Assembly (NCBI GenBank): GCA_037074705.1
Contig: CM073593.1
Location: 57,169,501-57,233,500 of the forward strand
Reading direction: 5' to 3'
Origin: Zhengitettix transpicula
Taxonomy: Eukaryota; Arthropoda; Insecta; Orthoptera; Tetrigidae
Length of the DNA stretch: 64,000 bases
The position numbers and the translations under genes are program-made. A model generated the notes under the pieces. That model saw only the letters and a list, made by a program, of their open reading frames with translations, had not been told where the DNA came from and ran no database searches. Below, piece after piece: positions 11,446 through 24,200 of this stretch. Numbering within the stretch: position 1 is the first letter of the stretch; each line of letters begins with the position of its first letter.

Positions 11446-13284
11446 CAATGTTCTTATTATTGATTTGGAAGACCCGGATAAAGCCGCAATATGAACAAAA
11501 CGGAAAACGTAGAAAAACCTTTGAACAGAAAATATACTACATATATACAGTTGCAACCATTTTAAACGCTAACATGATTGCTTTTCGCCACGTATGAACG
11601 GGATAAAATAAAAAATTGTTTAAACAAATTAAAATAAAAATTGATATTTTTAGTTTATCAAGGTGCAACATTGGCCACACAGTTTTTCGATTTTCAAGTC
11701 AAGAGGTGGGGAAATAGACAAGAAAAGCCAAATCTCATTTGAATTCTTGGTAAGTGAGAACTTCGTTGTCTTTACCTAAATAATACTTTATTTGGGAAAA
11801 TCATTGGTAGTTAAATGTTCATGGATGGATCAGACTAATATAGACGTTCTAAAAACGTGAAGGGCGGCGTTTGAAATAAATTTTAAGATTCGTCAGTACG
11901 AACCAATACTGCACAAAATGATTACAGATCTTGCCATGGTAACGAATACGCGATTGGATTATTCCAAGAAGAACTAAAACTTCGCCCAACTGGAAGTGGT
12001 CACCGTACTACCGAGCTTGCTACTAATTTTACCTTACAACGTATGACGTCAGGGAGATGAATTATTGTAAAGATATTTCGAACTGGACAGCGTGATGTGA
12101 AGACCCATGTTGTCCTGGAAGCGGAAGAGAGAAGCGACGCGTCCCGTAGACCCAGAAACGGAAGCACTCTTCCGCACAGTGACTTGGCGGGGAAAAACGG
12201 TAAGACGTCGGGAAACAGAGCACCGTTAAAAGTTTTTCAGGGTGTCGTAATCATCCTAACATCCAGCCCAAAAACGCACGGGCACGAGATGTGATATACC
12301 GGTATCGATTTTCATGGCTAGGTGGCAACGTCACTCGGTTGATCCTCCTGACGAACCTCCGCAACTCTGACGCTCGTGCCTGATAAATTGCTTTCACTTG
12401 CATAAGCAAGACGTGGGGCTACCAGAAACGGAACGGTTATACCTCGCCAAAAGGCAGCCGGGCTTGTAATCACATGGGCATTCCAAGGAGAGCTTCTTCT
12501 CACAGACGCTGGCAGTTCCGGAATATCAACTTTCATCGGCAACCAGCGCGACGAGTGTTACAAGATGTGAAGTTACGCCTGGTAAGTTCACTGGGTCTCC
12601 AGATAACTTCGCTTTCGTAACTTCAATCCGAACGCCTCGGGATACGTAAATACAGGAAACTTTGTAGACTGCGGACTCGGTTTGAAAGGCAAAAAAGAGT
12701 GACGGAACCCGAAGGCCCGGGCTATCTGGTTCTTGGTTTCCTCGATTTGTGCAGTGTTGTCCATCACCCCCTTCCCTCCCAAAAAAGGATAAAAAAAAGC
12801 ACAGTAAAATTATTTCTCTGATCAAGATCCACAATATTGTTTAAGACGACAAATTCCTTACGTGGATAATATTATCAGTGTCATTGGTGACACTTGTAGA
12901 GAAGTTCAGTTGATATCGCAACATCTGTGTTGTGGAAAAGAATAATGGAGCCAGGGATGAAGTACGAGAAAAAATAATAATAATACTCTTCAATGACAAA
13001 TTAAACAAAGGAAAAAAATAAACCTAAGAGTAAAACAGATATGTTAAAAATAAGTAGATAATGAAGACCTAAAATAAGTAATATTGAAAAGTAAGTATAT
13101 ACAAAAAAAGTATGAAATTTTTTTACCAAGTAAGCTATATACAGTAAAATGATGCTTGTGACCAATAGAAAATATTTATTTTAAAAAGATGAATAATATT
13201 TGTATTATTTGTTAAATAAAATAACGAGGCCTTAATTCCACGTTTTTTTATTAGTGTCACAGAAAAGTTAGTTAAAGTGTGATT
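11446..13284. other. Gene-free stretch, nothing recognised
   Basis: Alternates AT-rich and moderately GC-rich DNA. Frames of up to 102 codons (minus strand, 12526-12834) lack recognisable motifs and overlap frames in other phases. Confidence 0.6.
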
Positions 13285-13353
13285 GTTATTTTATATATAT
13301 TATTGCTTAAAAATATCAGCGTTTCGGCACCTACTTGTATCTTCATCGGGTTG
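13285..13353 (-). ncRNA. Hammerhead-like motif, left member of a pair
   Basis: The minus strand reads CAACCCGATGAAGATAC, a short loop, GTGCC, then GAAACGCTGATA. The core is CCGATGA instead of CTGATGA. The 5-bp stem II (GATAC/GTGCC) has one mismatch and one wobble. Sequence continues in similarity with the plus-strand partner at 13486-13545. Confidence 0.45.
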
Positions 13354-13485
13354 TTACTTCACTGAAACGTTACGTAGTAAAACAAGTGAAAAGAGAAATT
13401 GTGTATAACGGTTGAAGCCAAAACAATTGTACGTTAATAATTTCAAGTTTCACTAATTTTACTGCATAAGTTTTCAATCAAGTTA

Positions 13486-13545
13486 CAACCTGAAGATGGT
13501 ATAAATAGGTACCGAAACGTTGTATTTTAAACAACATTATTTTAT
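13486..13545 (+). ncRNA. Hammerhead-like motif, right member of a pair
   Basis: The plus strand reads CAACCTGAAGATG with a perfect CTGANGA core (N = A). It continues with a stem II GGTAT/GTACC around AAATAG, then GAAAC and GTTGTA. The last triplet GTA has the GUH form of a hammerhead cleavage site, with a minimal two-base-pair stem III (AC/GT). I cannot find a convincing stem I in the flanks. Confidence 0.5.
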
Positions 13546-15243
13546 TGAATTAAAAACAGACGTAATATAAAAAATATAATATATTTGATAGTTATCGAGC
13601 TGCAGGACGGTGAAATGAGTGCGAAATAATAATTTTGAAAAGAGAAGTGTTTAGTGAGTAGCCAGTGATTTTATCAATCTGTCACCCTTAATGAACAAAG
13701 TTTAGGAGAAACCACCAATGCGCGGAAATTGAGATAGTCTGGAACGACCGTTAGTGTTTACAAGATCAAAACAAAATATTGGGAAGGGGAACTTCTGAAT
13801 CCAGAAGAAAGCCGTTGTTTACAACCCAGCAACCATACCTGGCTGGACCCACTTAACAGTGCTACAGGTCGGGATTTTACACAGTACGGTGCTTCGGAAT
13901 GCGCAGATCATTTGTAGTGTTTGTTGCCCGAAGATAATTCTCGAGGCTTAGCGCTTCAACCCTGCGACGAACAAAACGTGTTGTTCATTACGACCAGGAA
14001 ATATTGTGTCACCGTCGTCGCTTTGCTGTACACAATACATCCGGATGGATGGCAACTGTTAAAAGACTTTTACTTCCAGAAACAACATTCTGGGGACAAA
14101 GGAAACGAGTATTTTCTAGCTGAGAACTTCTTAGCATCGTGACGATGAGATAACTTGTTGTCTTCTTACGCCTGACTGTCGGCGATTCTTATATAAAGCT
14201 TTCCAGGCATCCAGGTATTTGGATGATGTGGAGTGCGTGAGTGTAAATCATTGATCTACCGCTCCCTTCTCGGTGGAAAGTGGCCGCGATCGGAATTGGA
14301 GGATGTTTGCCTCACCGGAAATGCGTCTCTCCCGGATCTGTGGCCAGCGACACGTCTCAAGCGTGACTCAGCCTCCAGAAAGCACAGGCGAACAAACGCA
14401 ATCCTGGTAGTGGGGAAGGCCAAAGTCTATCATCAGACTTTACCAGTGACGCGATTCTTTTCAAGCCCATGAACGTTTCTCTTCGCTAATGAGCGAAACA
14501 AAAAATTACAATGATTCTCAAGAAACCTTACGACAGCAATTGAAAATTTCATAAGCTCAAATGGTGTGGACTACAAACATGTATCTTCCTAAAGGAAAAG
14601 CGTCGGTGTTCTCTCCAAATAGCTTACGGTTCTCTTGCAAACGAAGGGAAAGTTATTGGTATTCACCGCGGCCGAAATGTACAAATGGTCTGCTCACTCT
14701 CACTGAGAGCGAGTTGTCAAGGGAAGCAAGCACTGTGAGCCAGACAGGTGGATATCTTCGGACTTTTATTTACGTGCGACATTATTGTTCTGGAAGGCGC
14801 CACGCTATAATCTTATCGCAGAGTGACGCATGTCAAAATATCATTTTCCAGGACGGCGTTGCGTTCAAGAATTGCGGAAATTGTTACACGGAGAAGAAAA
14901 AAAAATGTTGTTACATAAATTACGTGCAATGCTGAGAATTAGCAAATCGAACATATATTTTGGCAAATTGTGACATTATTTTTAATTAAATTTTAATTTG
15001 AGGCTGCTTACTCGTATTCGCGCTTAGTTATTAAACATACATGTCGTTTTTCGGGCATATCATTGTATTTGTTGTGGAGAAGAATTAAAGGCGAGTCTCC
15101 AGTGAAAAAGTAAACAATTCATATTTTATCTTAGGTATAAAAAATATATATATAATTGGACAAATGAATCAGAACTAGCTAAATACCAAAAAATATCGTC
15201 TTCGATGGTTACACTGAGTTTGAACTCAATACAAATAGAAAAA
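13546..15243. other. Gene-free stretch, nothing recognised
   Basis: Includes plus-strand frames of 73, 79 and 124 codons (13921-14142, 14233-14472, 14561-14935) in a moderately GC-rich block. None shows a recognisable domain and they are not linked by clear splice sites. A TATATAAAG string near 14189 is a possible TATA box without other support. Confidence 0.55.
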
Positions 15244-15280
15244 CTACGATTGTCCCCTAATTTGGGGCTTCATCAAGGGA
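15244..15280 (-). ncRNA. Hammerhead-like motif, degenerate
   Basis: The minus strand reads TTGATGAAGCCCC, AAATTA, then GGGGACAATCGTAG. Stem II is a perfect CCCC/GGGG hairpin, but the GAAAC box has decayed to CAATC. It is closely similar to 6891-6926. A related plus-strand remnant lies at 15535-15566. Confidence 0.4.
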
Positions 15281-15534
15281 ACGTGCTATTTGAAAAAGAT
15301 CGAGACAATTATGTTGATTTTTCGTATTAATTTTATTTCGGTTTTAACTGGCATGGAAGCTAGGCCACGCATTTTAAATTTTACTCAAAGATTCATCTTT
15401 GTCATATCATATGAAATATGTTTGAAACGTAGTAACTGAAGATCTTGTAGCTTTATAAGATCAGAAAAATCAACGTCACTGAAGAAATTTGTATCACAAG
15501 AATTAATTATTATGGTTTCGTCGTTTTCCATTGT

Positions 15535-15566
15535 TAGTATTTTCCAAATTAGGGACGAAACGTACG
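15535..15566 (+). ncRNA. Hammerhead-like remnant, right member of a pair
   Basis: CCAAATTAGGGACGAAACGTAC keeps the loop, the 3' half of stem II and the GAAAC box of the family, but the CTGANGA half is gone. It faces away from the minus-strand copy at 15244-15280, about 255 bp to the left. The sequence between holds a 73-codon minus-strand frame with no recognised domain. Confidence 0.35.
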
Positions 15567-16080
15567 GTTTTTCTGTTTGTATTGATTTCAGTATCAGTCT
15601 AGCCACTAAAATTGATATTTGGTCCGACTTTATTTACTTAAAAATTATTCAGTTTCATTTACAGTGATATTAATGGTTGGTCTACTAGACCAGTTTTAAT
15701 ATGCATAACGCATTCTGTGTTTATTAAATATTTTTAAAAAAAATTACAGTCGTCTTAGGAAGAGCTTGTAGAAGGGGAACAAATGGAAGTATTTATTTTG
15801 CAAGTCTTATTTGTGGGCTGGATTATATAATCTTATATTTTTTCATTTATCGTATTATTTGTAGATGGTTCCTGATAAATAATCAAGTATAATCTTTAAA
15901 CCATTCCGAGCTTCACAAATCGAATTTTCTTGACAAAATCCTAAAATCTGAAAGGTATAGAGAAATACGAGTGTAAACTGAAAGAGAGAATATGTGAAAG
16001 GAAATGAGGAGATAAGAGTTTTTTTTAGGAAGAGACGACGGGAATAAATTGATGAAATTTTGAAGGGGGGAATGGAATAA
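15567..16080. other. Gene-free AT-rich stretch
   Basis: AT-rich DNA with purine-rich plus-strand segments near 15950-16080. No gene or transposon signal seen. Confidence 0.6.
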
Positions 16081-16244
16081 TGTGAAATTAAACACGATAG
16101 GAACTAAACGAAATTTCTAAAAAAAAAAAATAAGAGGAAGAACTGAAATGAGAATCCTTGGAAAAATGTGAAATTAAACACGATAGGAACTAAACGAAAT
16201 TTCTAAAAAAAAAAATAAGAGGAAGAACTGAAATGAGAATCCTT
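16081..16244 (+). repeat. 86-bp tandem duplication
   Basis: A unit starting TGTGAAATTAAACACGATAG occurs at 16081 and again at 16167 (period 86). The two copies are nearly identical through GAGAATCCTT and differ mainly in the length of an A run. The second copy ends at 16244. Such high identity suggests a recent local duplication. Confidence 0.95.
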
Positions 16245-19200
16245 AATCTGTCGCAGCGGTGCATAATGAACGGCTTCCTAGTTACCTTACCATCTGCCCT
16301 CATTAAACCAATCCACTACGGCACAGCCCCTACCTAATATTTTTGAAACACGTAACGGAACAAAAGCTCTAGGGACGTGGCACTATAAAGCGAACTTCCT
16401 ACAGAGGCTAGAGTCGTGGGTGGAGCTCTTACAAAACACGCCAGTTGAGAAAAACTACTTTCACTTTCGCGACGTGTATCCTTCCGCCTCATCCGCGGAG
16501 CGCCAGTTACAAAACAGTCGTGACTGGAGAAAGGCGGTGCAATATGACGGAAGCGGAAACGCAGACTCATTGTTAAATCAATATTTAGCTCCACGGGAGC
16601 CATTACCAGATATAAAAAAAAATATGTAACATTTAGAAATTTCGGAAAGCGAGGTACAAGGCATTTATCCTTGTGGCGAAATGACGGGATTCCATTTACA
16701 ACTTATCTGGAAGTCTGTAAGTATGGCGGAAGGAAGAGGGAAAAAAATTATTTGAGTGCTAAAGAAAATTTTAGTCCAGCGAGAACAGAGGGCGTCAGAA
16801 AATATCTTTCCACGTCCCGAGGTAAGACAGATTTTTTCTCCCTCGACACCTTTTCTTGAAATAATTACGAAAAGAAAATGGACCAAAAAATTTGTAATTT
16901 TAAGTATAGTATAGTTAGCGAGGCATAGAATGCGGTTAATAAGATTTAGGCTACAGAGTTTATTTCTAATTCGGATAATTAATTTAGTGAGAAATTGGAT
17001 CCATCCCTAAATATGAACATCCAACAGGTTTTAAGCTTGTAAAAAGAGATCGAAGACGATGATATCATTTGAAATTTATTGTTCACCATTGGACAATTGA
17101 AATGAATCACCATCACAAGAATACGATCTGACTTACTTTTGCAGAGCATTGAAAGACAAATTATAGACAATAAGATCAATAATAACGTAAATGAAATTAG
17201 AAAATATAAAACGACCGAGTAAAAAGTATACTAATTACATAAATAAGTAGTCAAGTGACCAAATTACGAGATATAATAAATACCGCACGACGATTATGCA
17301 ATGCTTGTTGCCTCCGTCAGGTGATTCAAAAAACATAAGAGTAGCAAGAACGACTCTCCGCACAATGACGACGAACTCACCTAAGTTGGTCTATTATTTC
17401 GACTGTTTGTGAAATTAATAACGTAAGTGGTCTTTCAAAACCTACCAGTAGAGTTATAAATTTTATGACAACTGAGGCTGTTTGGGAATTATATAGCAGG
17501 ACTGTGGTGGTCCTATTTTTTATCTGTTGGCGTTCTACAATTGATACGAAAACAAATAAGAATCTGTGTCTTAAAAAATGCGATCGGAAGAAATTTAGCT
17601 TGAAATAGATGTTGAAGAATAAATTATTTTCCTGTGTGGGCAGAGCGACAATTCATGAACGACAAAATATATAATTTATTTGTTAGATTCTTCAAAATTC
17701 TTATCATATTTCCTTTCAAGATATAGGAACAGAGAAAATATAAGGATGCAGAACGACAATTCAAATAAATAAATCATTACCTCCGTTCTCAGGAAATAAT
17801 TAATAAGTTTGTGTGACGATCAACACAGTGACGTGGCGGTTTTTGATTGGTGCTCGGTCATTGACTCAGTTTCCCCTCGTGTATAGGAAGTGCAACTTAA
17901 TAAGTTGGAAGGATTATTAGATATTGGGAAAAGTCCACTAAAATTAGAAAATAATGGACCAAAAGATAAAAAATTGACGGTGTAGGGACATGCAACCCTT
18001 ACAATGAAGGCTACCGTAGAATCGAACAATTATCGGAAATATTTGTAGGTGTAGGGAACTGGAGAGAAGAAAAAGTAAATAAGGGGAGGTGGCACTCGCT
18101 AAGTTTGGAAAAAAAAAATTATCACACGAAAAGTCCATATTGGTTGGCCGTAGAGACTTGATCCGTCACTAAAGCTGTCCTGCGAGACCCGTGGGCAAGA
18201 ATCCGAATTTTTATCTGCACCATTCTAATATGCAGGCAGAGTGAGCGCATGGAAATGTTGATCCTCGGGGTTGCAAAAGCTTAGGTTCGGCTTGGCGAAA
18301 GCGCAGATAGCAAAGTCGTGTTATCTCAGCCGGACATCCTGTTGCTCCTCATATAGAGCTGATGCGGGTTCCTATGACGTCAAAGGCCGTCTGCGTCTGC
18401 TCCAAGCGACAACTTCAGCTCCAATTGCCCTATCCTATGCATCTCAAAGACCGTGCAACACAAATATAACAACACTCGCCTATTACGACACTATAAATAG
18501 ATTATAAATTTTCACTGGTGACAATAAAACAATTTTAAAAAATTCACCATCTTGTGAAATATGAGTAACAGTTCGGTTAAATGAGAGTCCATATGAAGAT
18601 ATAGTTTGTTTGATTATCAGACGTGGTCATGGAGGAACCGTAAGAATTGTACGACTCAATTCAAAGATAATAAACGTGTAAGGGGTGATACATACAGAAA
18701 AGTAGCGAATAATAAAAGCTACCTTCCAAGTACATTTGAAACTGGAAAACTATTTTTTAAGATACTGTCACCTGAGATCGAAATTTCTTACAACTCTTGG
18801 TACCTTCCGAGACTGAAGTGAACCGCGGAGGAGAGAGAGAGAAAAAAAGTATATGGGCCAACGGTGGCTAAATAAGGAGTTGAAAAATGGCCGACGAAAT
18901 TTATTCAAGTAGTTTTAGGATTGACATTAATTTAACTATTGCCTCAATTTTTGTTTGCTTCTATTCAGTAAATTTTGGCCAGTAAAATTTTTCAGAACGA
19001 TCTTTAAAGGGAAAATTACCTCGACCCTGACCAGATTACCTTAAAGAACCATACTTTGGTAGTCAATTTCGCATTTAAAAAAACTTCACAGCCTTCTTGA
19101 AACACGTGAAATATTTTTTTTCAGAGCTTCTTAATTCGTCGTTTGTTCTGAAACACTCTAAGCACCTCCAGCCGTAGTAAATGCGGGCGGAACAAACATT

Positions 19201-20860
19201 ATGATAAAATATGAAAGGTAAATGAACACGAATCCTCCCCAAATACAAACCCAAAAGATGCAATTTACCTTCACTCCGCAACTGATGACACCGTCTCGTG
19301 GAAATACACACAGTTAAATCTACACCCCAGTGTCAGATTAAAAGCGATTCTCTGGGAAACGTCGATGTTTTTGCAGGTTCGTTGAATAGAGAACTATGAA
19401 AATGGAAGAAGCAGCACGGAAGTGTCTTGAGGCGGAAGAAAAGCAGGACCTTTCCATATTTGCGATCTATTTTTACTGCAAGAGGATATCCGCGTTCCTG
19501 CCAGTGAAGAAACAAGAGCGGAGGAGCCTGAGCCGCAGGAAACGATTCCCTTCCAATGTCCGGAGTAAAGTATGAGACTTGTTGGACGACAAAGAGAAGC
19601 GTTTGATTGCAGTTGTGAAAGGAGTCGTTAGCAGACGTCTTCGGAAAGATCTCGGGGGAGGGAAAAAGTGTAAAAGAGCTCTTGATAGATATTCCTAGCC
19701 TCCGGTCGAAGAGAATCCTCATACTGAATTTGCCTACGAAGATGGTATCCTGGTGAGTGGAAGCCTTGCTTTCTAAATGTGCGGAAGTGCGCCTTCAAGG
19801 CCCAGCGCTCACAGCACACTTCCGAGTGCCCTGTGCCAGAACAAAAGGGAGACCGTTGGAAGAACACAGTAAAATAACCCACTGGAAAGAATTTAAAAAA
19901 TTGAGCTAACCGATGAACGGAGTTAAAGAAGGTTTTATAATGGAGAAACTGGAAAACGACAGGCTTTGGTCAATCATGATTGTTGTTGGAGATCGGTAAA
20001 ATCATTTTGGAGTAATTTGAACGGCGGTCAGAAATTTTGTAACAGATTCTCCTTGAGAAATGAATAGCGAGTCAGATGAACTTGTTCCCAGGCTCCAGCA
20101 ATTGATGAGAGGATCTAGATTTGAAAATTGGAGACAGATGACCGTTTGGAATTGACTAAGTCTAGTTCAGATTCTTAATCTTCTTCTACATCAAGACAGG
20201 GCATTTTAAATACCTGAAACGTAGTAATGAATCACTCATTTCAGTTTCTTCTCAGATAGATTTATCCACTGGGCAAGGCCCGGTGGCTATGTTTAGAATA
20301 CAGCGACATAGACAATGGAACAATCCACAACCGCCTTTACAAGTTTGGTCATGAAACAATGTTACAAGAAAAAACAAATACTGCAATCAGAATATTAGAA
20401 AAAATTAAGGAGCTGCGATAAGATGGTGGTTACTCAATTGACGGACGTGTACAAGGAAAAATGTGCACACAACACGTGAGGAACAGAGTAAGGACATCCT
20501 GGGGGATAATTGGCTACAAAAAGGAAAGGAAACTAGCAGAACTTTGACGAGACGGTTGCGACATGGGGAAGAAAAACACTAAAGACACCTGGCGGAGTCA
20601 CGTTGGGCGATTCTGTCATGGCTCAGGAATTTCCTACAACGCCTTAAAAAAAATAAGTGATAAATGTAAAGTGAGCGGATAATAAGTATGACTTGATGTC
20701 TTTTGCTAGTTCGGACGAGGTGTTGTGAAGTTGGAGGCTAGGGAGCGTGGAAGAGTCGTGGCCAGCCACGTGGAAGAGGCTCTTCCGGGACTTCGGTGCT
20801 AAGAGACGAGCAAACGCGTGGGCGTTAAGTGCTTCGGACAACAGGGTGCTCTTCCCACAC
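16245..20860. other. Gene-free stretch, weak retroelement trace only
   Basis: No domain is recognisable in frames of up to 129 codons (minus strand, 19333-19722). A weak plus-strand trace at 20189-20232 has a possible stem II (CAGG/CCTG) and GAAACGTAGTAATG, similar to the end of the hammerhead-like copy at 6891-6926, but no intact core. Short GA-rich runs occur near 18830. Confidence 0.55.
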
Positions 20861-23800
20861 ACTCAACGCGCAGATAAATTATCAAAATTCATCGCGAAAT
20901 GAGGGGAGAAAAAGGCACCTTACCAATTTCGCACAGGCTTCACATCCCAGACCATTTACTGCAGTTCTCTTTGACCAGTACATTTCTTGTATCATGTGAA
21001 GGTGTTCATTGAACCACCAGATAAAAACATTTCGAAACAACGTTAACGATGACAACCCGGAATGGTCATGGTGACCAGTCTGAGGCGTTCCTTACTCTCC
21101 GAAACTCCTTTTTTTTTAGTCTGAAACTAATATAATATATTCAACTGAAGGTTATTGGACCGTTTCCTACAGCGAGAATGCTGACGTTTCGCTCGTTAGG
21201 ACTTCAAGGTTACGTTGAGCCTAACCCAAGAACCTGGAATTGATTATCCAACGGCTACTGAAACAATTAGTTATTTTACCGTGATATACAACGTCTAATT
21301 CCATCTCAATGCAACACGGCTGTCGCCTGACAAGTTGCAACGACTTTTATCAGTAATTTTCCGCCCTGTAATTCTTTCCAGGTTTATGTCAAAATTGACG
21401 TGTACGATATACCAATCCGGAAGGTTATTGTTGTAAGGTCTTATAACTGGTACGATCCGGCTTTCATTTCTCGTTCTCAGCCAACCTTCAACTTCCTGAA
21501 AGCAATTTAGAAAGAATTTCCAATACTCTTCTGTCGCATTAATCGTCCAATCTTGCCATTTGCTAATTATTGTTCCCCCTATAACGTTGCTTCAAACTGG
21601 AGCTCCGTATTTTTCGCCACATGAATTCTGAATATTTGCTCAGAACTTACGGTGGGTCGAGTTCCACAAGTTTCGCCTTCGTGAAACATGCAAGCAGAGT
21701 TCTGGATTTCTTGGACATAAACGTAAAATGCAGTATTAAACTTTTCTTATTTGTCTTATATATGCTCTAAAAAATACACAAATATCAATTAAATTGAATA
21801 TCGAAGATTCAAGAAGTATTTTTAAATTATTCAGAAATTAAGATAATCCCAGGGAAAGTAAAAGGTGTGGACACATTCTCAGCGTTGGTTTTATCAGGAG
21901 TAATTTAATTATTTTGGGAGATGTGGCTGGCCTTTCACAGATACGTCTCTATTATACCAATTAACTGCATCGTGGAGCACAGTACACTCCACTGTACTCC
22001 TCTAAATGGTTCGACTCGTTCCTCATTTCTGCGAGCTAAAATTGGGAATAGTGAGAGGGTTTTTTCTTCTTCCGCTCGGCGAACTCGTCTCTAAAGCGCC
22101 CAAAGTTGCAAACGAGGTCCTGCCCCTTTCTGGTGGCAACGGACTCCAATCTCCAGGTTGAAAAGGAGGAAAAGTGATTGTCACGTAAATAGAGATAATG
22201 GTAACCAAACCGTCTTATCACCCAGCTTCTATTATGATAAGTCTCTGATACGCCAATCGATCGGTGGTGACATTGAAATGACCAGACATCCTGATATGAA
22301 TACGAGCTGCGAATTTCCGACGAGGCAGACTGGCGATGAAAAGTACTCAGCATGGGAACATTATTTCCTGAAAAATCAGTGAGTGACCACGTGATATTCC
22401 CCACGAAATCCGAACTGATCCTTAAAATTTAGCCCCGTCACCGATAACCGTCCTGTCATTTTCCGGGACCAACCTCCCAGACAATTTTCACTTTCTGCAG
22501 CACGAATTTTACTTGCCCTCCTCCAGTTCCGCTCACCGTGGAAGTTATTTATGAATTTCCACGGGCTTGGCGTGTTCTTTGTGGCTACTGGCGACCCGGG
22601 AAGTACAACTCCAAGGACCAGAGACCAGGCGGCCGTGAAGCACGACCGCTTCCTACATGCTTCCTCGTCCCTAAATGACATGCCATTGTGCGCAATTTCC
22701 TTTTTGGTTAGTTTTCCATTAGAGGTGGGCGTGTTCCATGGAAGGAAAAATAAACGACCGAATCTCCTGGAAACACGCCTCTATCTCCAGTTTCCTTCAG
22801 GACATTGAGTAAATACATAAAGGGGGGGGGGGGAACCACGAAAGATGGCAAGATTTATCATCTGATCATGACGGCACGAAAAAAAAGATGTGGGTTTCTC
22901 CGAGTCCCAAGATTAATAAAACAGAACAATATTTAAAAAATAAAGTTTCAGATAAAACGTAAACGAGAATATTTTTTGACCATTAATTTAATTCATAAAA
23001 CATTGTCGTGTGGTATTTAACGGGGCTTTGAACTTTTCATAATTTATCGGAATTTCGTTTTAAAAACAACGGAAAAAGAAAAGCTACGTCTCTCATTTCT
23101 TCTCCGCATGTGTAAAGTCATGAGATTATTAGACTTTATGCTATGAACTTGTTTTTCGATAGAGTCAGTCTCGACACATCAATTCCTCGCCGACCCAAGA
23201 TCAGCAAAATTTCCAGACACCGATCTTGCAACCCGTTCCAATATATCGTACAGTCTTTAAAGGAATTTGCCAGACGGAAAAACTTACACTGCTTTTACCA
23301 TAAGGTTAGCTTCGATGCCAGTTTGCAGGGTAAGGAAAAAGGTGCCGTCGTTTAGCAAGTCATTTAAATCCCGAATGCGAATAGCGTACCAGGCGCTCCC
23401 AGCTGATCACGAGTTCTTTGTTCATTGTTGGTGCTTTCGGAACGTCGGATTCCATACTTGATTGCTACACATCCGCCACCTTCGTGTGGGGAGACTTCAA
23501 ATGCAACAACGGGTCTCAACTTTAAATTTCTCTTAGAACGGTCCGCTATCAAATCGAAGACCATTTCTCAAGGAGAAAACTAGATCTTCCTCATTAAAAA
23601 AAAATATTAGTTTTCCGTACTTCATACTACTGCAGCCGTTACCTGGGAAAATATAATTCATAATACAGAAAAAAAAATTATTCTATAATTTTCTTTGATA
23701 TTCGAAAAAAGACTTCTGGTAATTGCCCAGTCGTCATCTCACGACTCTTCAAACTACGTAGGTAAATAATTGTGCTGATTTTGCGTTATGCAGCCAAGGT

Positions 23801-24200
23801 GAAAAGTGACGTGCGAATGAAGGCTCAGACTTGATACAGGAAGAAGAAAACATTTTCTTTTGCTAAAATTAATTCATAATTAGCGTTTTCAAATTCACTG
23901 TTTATTATAAAATATACATTTGTTTGTGAAACACATTCGTTTATCTTTTTCCTTCGTGGACTGACAAGTCTTTGGAAGTGTGTTCCCTAACCACGGTCGT
24001 CAGTACAGACTTTCCAAATAACGTTACTAGTTCAAGATAATACATCTATATAGATGGACAACCTCAACAGCAGTATCAGAAGTGTAATGACCCATTACAT
24101 TAATTAACTGGATAGCGACACGTGTGTGGGTAATAATGAAGAGGTATTTTATATGATCGTGTACGGATTAAATTGGTTAGCAAAACATATTTGAATGTAT
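20861..24200. other. Gene-free stretch, nothing recognised
   Basis: Mixed composition. Overlapping frames on opposite strands at 22023-22808 (up to 122 codons) look like chance frames in GC-richer DNA. A G homopolymer lies at about 22823-22833. Confidence 0.6.

Noticed and set aside
14189..14197. TATATAAAG as a TATA box
   Set aside because: No initiator, CpG or donor signals nearby. A TATA-like string is expected often in AT-rich DNA.
20189..20232. Further hammerhead-like copy on the plus strand
   Set aside because: GAAACGTAGTAATG and a possible stem II are present, but the CTGANGA core is missing, so it is only a weak trace.
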